Source of the DNA: Panopea generosa
Taxonomy: Eukaryota > Mollusca > Bivalvia > Adapedonta > Hiatellidae
Assembly: GCA_029582155.1 (NCBI GenBank)
Contig: CM055902.1
Span: 20,665,049-20,729,048 of the forward strand
Length of the DNA stretch: 64,000 bases
Direction of reading: 5' to 3'
Shown here: positions 61,066-64,000 of the stretch, piece after piece
Layout: each line of letters opens with the position of its first letter
Numbering within the stretch: position 1 is the stretch's first letter
Notes under the pieces: generated by a model
Told to the model about the DNA's origin: nothing
What the model saw: the letters and a program-made list of their open reading frames with translations, nothing else
Database searches by the model: none
Made by a program: the position numbers and the translations under genes

Positions 61066-63170
61066 AGTCTGAGTGGTTTAAAATAAGGACGCTGCATTTA
61101 ATGATCACTTACCTCTCATTGCTAAGGTCATAGGTTCTAGTCCGTGTAAGTGAAAGAGACCACCATCATCTCAAGTGTTGATGCCATCTAATCTATGTCT
61201 GTAAATAATAGAAAGCCCTGCAATCAACAGAATGATTTTCCATCTCTTATATACTTTAATGGCATTCTATTTATAGTAACATAAAATGATATTTGATTGG
61301 TCAGTATTTTAGTAATTGGTAAGGTCTATTTATACTTTAAAAATCTAACCAATTAGAAATCGGGTACACCGAACATAATAATATAGTTTCGACCTATTGG
61401 TGACAGTTGTCGATGTCGAAGCCGAGGTCAGCATTCGATTTTTTAAGCCACGATCATTTACAAGAGGAACACGCTTTTAGTATAATTCTTTCAGATTTGT
61501 CATCAAAGTCACAACTACTGTCAAATGGAAGATAACCGGAAGGGATCATATGATATAGCTATTTTCGGTTCTTATGATGTCATTCACGGTGCGAGGGTAC
61601 ATGTTACGTCATGTTTGACGCGGCAAATCAATAGAGCGGAAAAAATATGTTAAATACTCCATACTCTACTAGAATCGAGCAAGGGATAAAGGAGTTATGC
61701 GGGTTTTAAGTTTTGAGGGGTAATATTATGCTGTTTGAGATTTCAACTCACTGTAGCTATGCTTATGTACATTTTAAACGTAAACTTTAAACATCAGTAA
61801 CTCGAAAACTAGTTGGCTTATCTTCAAAAAATTTCAGATTTGGAATCGGAGAGATAAGACCTTTCATTTGGTACCTGTTTTGCAATACTAGATTCATACA
61901 TAAAGAAAATTACTTTTTTTATATTTTCGTCTTTAACTTGTATTCTAATAATCAAATTTTAATCCCTCTGATACTATTTTTAGCATTTAGTACACATAAA
62001 GATTACGGGTTCTATAGAAATGGTTTGAGTAACCTTTAAATACAAGTTCAAATCATTTTTTCAACAATACGTTGTAAAACATGTAAAAAATTGGTCACTT
62101 GCATTGTAAAACATGTATAAAATTGGTCAATTGAGGAATCAGACAGTTTACATCTACAATACAAAATAATTTAAAATATAAAATGGATTTCCTCGCACTG
62201 TTTTACAATGTAAAAACTCAGATGTTTGCAATTATTATTGCTTTGAAGGATTGTCTTAAAGTTCTAAAATCAGGATGTGGACATCAACCATTTGGTAAGT
62301 GTGTAACAATTTACACTAATTGATTGTATAATATCTTTATGTCTGATGACACTTGTGTACTATCTAATGTTAAGAACATATACTGCTGCGTAGTAGTGTA
62401 GAGCTGATGGGTGTGTTGGATTGGTAACACAGTGGAGGATGTGTTTGTATAAAAGGGGATGTTAGGAGTTATTTGGGGTCTTTTTGAGTTTCAGCCTTTT
62501 TGAAGTTTAGGCCATCATTTAAAAAATTGTTTGTTTGTAGTGCCCTGACCCAAACTTTTTAGTGTGGGTAGGAAGGTAGGATTTTTTATATATTTTTTTT
62601 TTTTATTGTGGGTGCATGTGAATTTAGTCTTTAATAGTATATTGTAACTGTGTTATTAGCATGTATCTGTGATATGTACCTATTGGCTATTAACACTCCT
62701 CTGCACTATGCTAACCTGCTTTCTAACATAACTGCATGTCTTGTGGTCTTCGCATTACCATTTCAGCCATTTACCAGACAACCATAGTGATAATGGATCC
62801 TGGGGTTCAGGTTAGACACAGACAGCTGCACATAAGACACTTTAAAAAATGCAGGAAATCAAATATTAAAGAAATATCTTTTATCACATTTGAAACTGAA
62901 ATTGTAATATGCTTTATATAGCTTTTTTATTTTTTAAATTCAGAACTTCTATGATAAATACTGTCACATTTATTTATAAGTGTCTTTGTTGAAAACAGTG
63001 GGAAACTTAGATTGTTCTACTAGTTTATAGTAAAATAGTGTCTATTTTGAAGCGTGTTGTGATAAACTTACCTTACCTTTAATAGTTTTATTACTTTATT
63101 TACAGTAAGTACACCACTAGCTTTAAAAGTTTTCATCATGCAATAGACATTAGATTTGTTGATTTTTATA
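61066..63170. other. AT-rich stretch, only weak exon candidates
   Basis: Possible exons for the upstream + strand gene are 62222-62294 (MFAIIIALKDCLKVL.., donor GTAAGT) and 62767-62810 (acceptor atttcag, donor GTTAGA). The two are compatible with each other in phase, but the first does not follow exon 2 in phase and the second has a poor donor. Nothing else is supported. Confidence 0.3.
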
Positions 63171-63171
63171 A

Positions 63172-63832
63172 CGTATATTCCCTAATTAACGCCCCCGGGG
63201 GCGTTACATTTTACAAGGTGGGGCGTTTATAAAAGATAAAAAAAGCAAATTTAACAACAACAGTTAAAAATACAATAAAACCAATAAAGCCATGGAAAAA
63301 AAAATTAAATCCGGTTTAAATCCCCGAAAAAGTGGTTCAGAATTATTTGAGAGTGAATGAAATTATCAACATAGGATGAAAAAAGCTGAAAATCTGTATG
63401 AAATTACTAGTCTGCGTACTGGAAAATCCGAATTTATGGTCAGTGAACTCTTCACTTTAAATCACTTGGACGCTTACTCTTATCAGCCAGGAACAATGAG
63501 CTTTCAGCGTACACAGATTAACCGCATTTTCCGACGTTTTGTAACGTTTTAATCGGCAGACGGTATTTTTACTAGTATTAAACAGCAAATATGGGAAAGT
63601 ATTTATTCAACCAAAAGTGGTTAAGTGGTCACCCAAGATATAAACAATGGGTTAAAGAGTTCAAAGGTAATAAACATTCCGCTAATTGTTGTCTGTGTAA
63701 CAAAATAATCAATCAGGGAAAGATAGGCGGATACGCACTCAACTCGCATATACGTTTTATTTTTTAATTTTCCAGAAAAATAGGTGGGGGGCGTTTATTA
63801 GATGGGGGGCGTTTATAAGGGAATATACGGTA
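63172..63832. mobile_element. terminal-inverted-repeat DNA element, ~650 bp
   Basis: The left end 'cgtatattccctaattaacg' plus 'cccccggg' is mirrored by the right end 'ggggggcgtttataagggaa' plus 'tatacggta', with the inner motif 'aacgccccc' also repeated. It is too short for a full transposase and contains the small zinc-finger-like ORF at 63591-63767. It is probably a deletion derivative of a larger DNA transposon. Confidence 0.65.
63591..63767 (+). CDS. BED-finger-like 58-residue ORF inside a TIR element
   Basis: ATG at 63591 to TAA at 63767. It reads MGKYLFNQKWLSGHPRYKQW, then the sequence around CCLCNKIINQGKIGGYALNSH. The FN.KWL start, the C-x2-C pair and the following ..G...L.SH pattern resemble BED-type zinc fingers at the N-terminus of hAT-like and related transposases. 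The final zinc ligand (second His) is missing because the frame ends NSHIRFIF. Likely the N-terminal remnant of a transposase; family recalled, not searched. Confidence 0.45.
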   Translation: MGKYLFNQKWLSGHPRYKQWVKEFKGNKHSANCCLCNKIINQGKIGGYALNSHIRFIF

Positions 63833-63876
63833 CATCACTTTTGTTCCGAATACAAACAGCTTTGGGTAAACATAAC

Positions 63877-64000
63877 AAGAGTTGTCAGAAGACAACAAAG
63901 CTCACCGATGGGATAAAACTCACCACCCATGCAAAGATTAAGATTGGAGGCAAACAACAAAACTTAAATGCATCTAAACGCAAAAGTTTAACCTTGGTGT
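63877..64000 (+). repeat. dispersed repeat beginning 'aacaagagttgtcag', cut by window end
   Basis: 'aacaagagttgtcagaagac', 'agattggaggcaaacaacaa' and 'cgcaaaagtttaaccttggt' match the start of the element at 2755-3310. Confidence 0.7.

Noticed and set aside
62222-62294. Candidate internal exon (MFAIIIALKDCLKVL..) for the nuclear-protein gene
   Set aside because: It has a good donor but a poor polypyrimidine tract, and its phase does not follow exon 2 at 59500. Kept only as a weak possibility.

Overview
This is eukaryotic DNA, most likely from a bivalve mollusc (a clam-like heterodont is my best guess). The sequence is AT-rich, its genes are split by GT-AG introns, and conserved animal proteins sit among many tRNA-derived SINEs, short inverted-repeat elements (MITE-like) and minisatellites. 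The mollusc assignment rests on the general look of the repeats and on a mollusc-type retroelement relic near 46.6 kb; it is an inference, not a database result.

Layout. (1) 0-2.2 kb, + strand: the last three coding exons of RUVBL2 (Reptin, an AAA+ ATPase). (2) 5.5-22.5 kb, - strand: a complete nine-exon gene for a phosphoglycolate/glycerol-3-phosphate phosphatase (PGP, HAD superfamily), reconstructed as 319 residues. Its introns hold several minisatellites, SINEs and MITE-like elements. (3) 22.7-33.2 kb: two satellite arrays that touch each other, one of 21 bp (with a 63-bp higher-order unit) and one of 62 bp. (4) 35.6-44.5 kb: a four-exon + strand gene for a small secreted protein (128 residues, unrecognised) and, head to head with it, a lone - strand signal-peptide exon of the same length and similar sequence. 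Between them lie a 41-bp satellite embedded in a SINE and a 61-bp satellite. (5) 50.3-52.3 kb: a 486-bp higher-order satellite in nearly identical copies, followed by inverted monomers. (6) 52.3-54.5 kb, - strand: a decayed Ty3/gypsy-type retroelement (gag, protease, reverse transcriptase) carrying a SINE with a perfect 13-bp target-site duplication. (7) 55.8-59.5 kb or beyond, + strand: the 5' part of an unrecognised gene for a basic, probably nuclear protein, behind a promoter with CRE and NRF1-type sites. (8) 59.9-64 kb: dispersed repeats and a terminal-inverted-repeat element containing a zinc-finger-like ORF.

The main observation is that two unrelated genes each carry an intronic minisatellite whose monomer contains a copy of the neighbouring exon-intron junction. 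In PGP it is the 3' splice acceptor and first codons of exon 4. In the secreted-protein gene it is the last codons and splice donor of exon 2. A third array (41 bp) appears to have arisen inside a SINE. Tandem amplification of functional boundaries is therefore a recurring theme here. The very long ORFs in the 21-bp array (up to 969 codons, on both strands) are best explained by a stop-free monomer whose length is a multiple of three.
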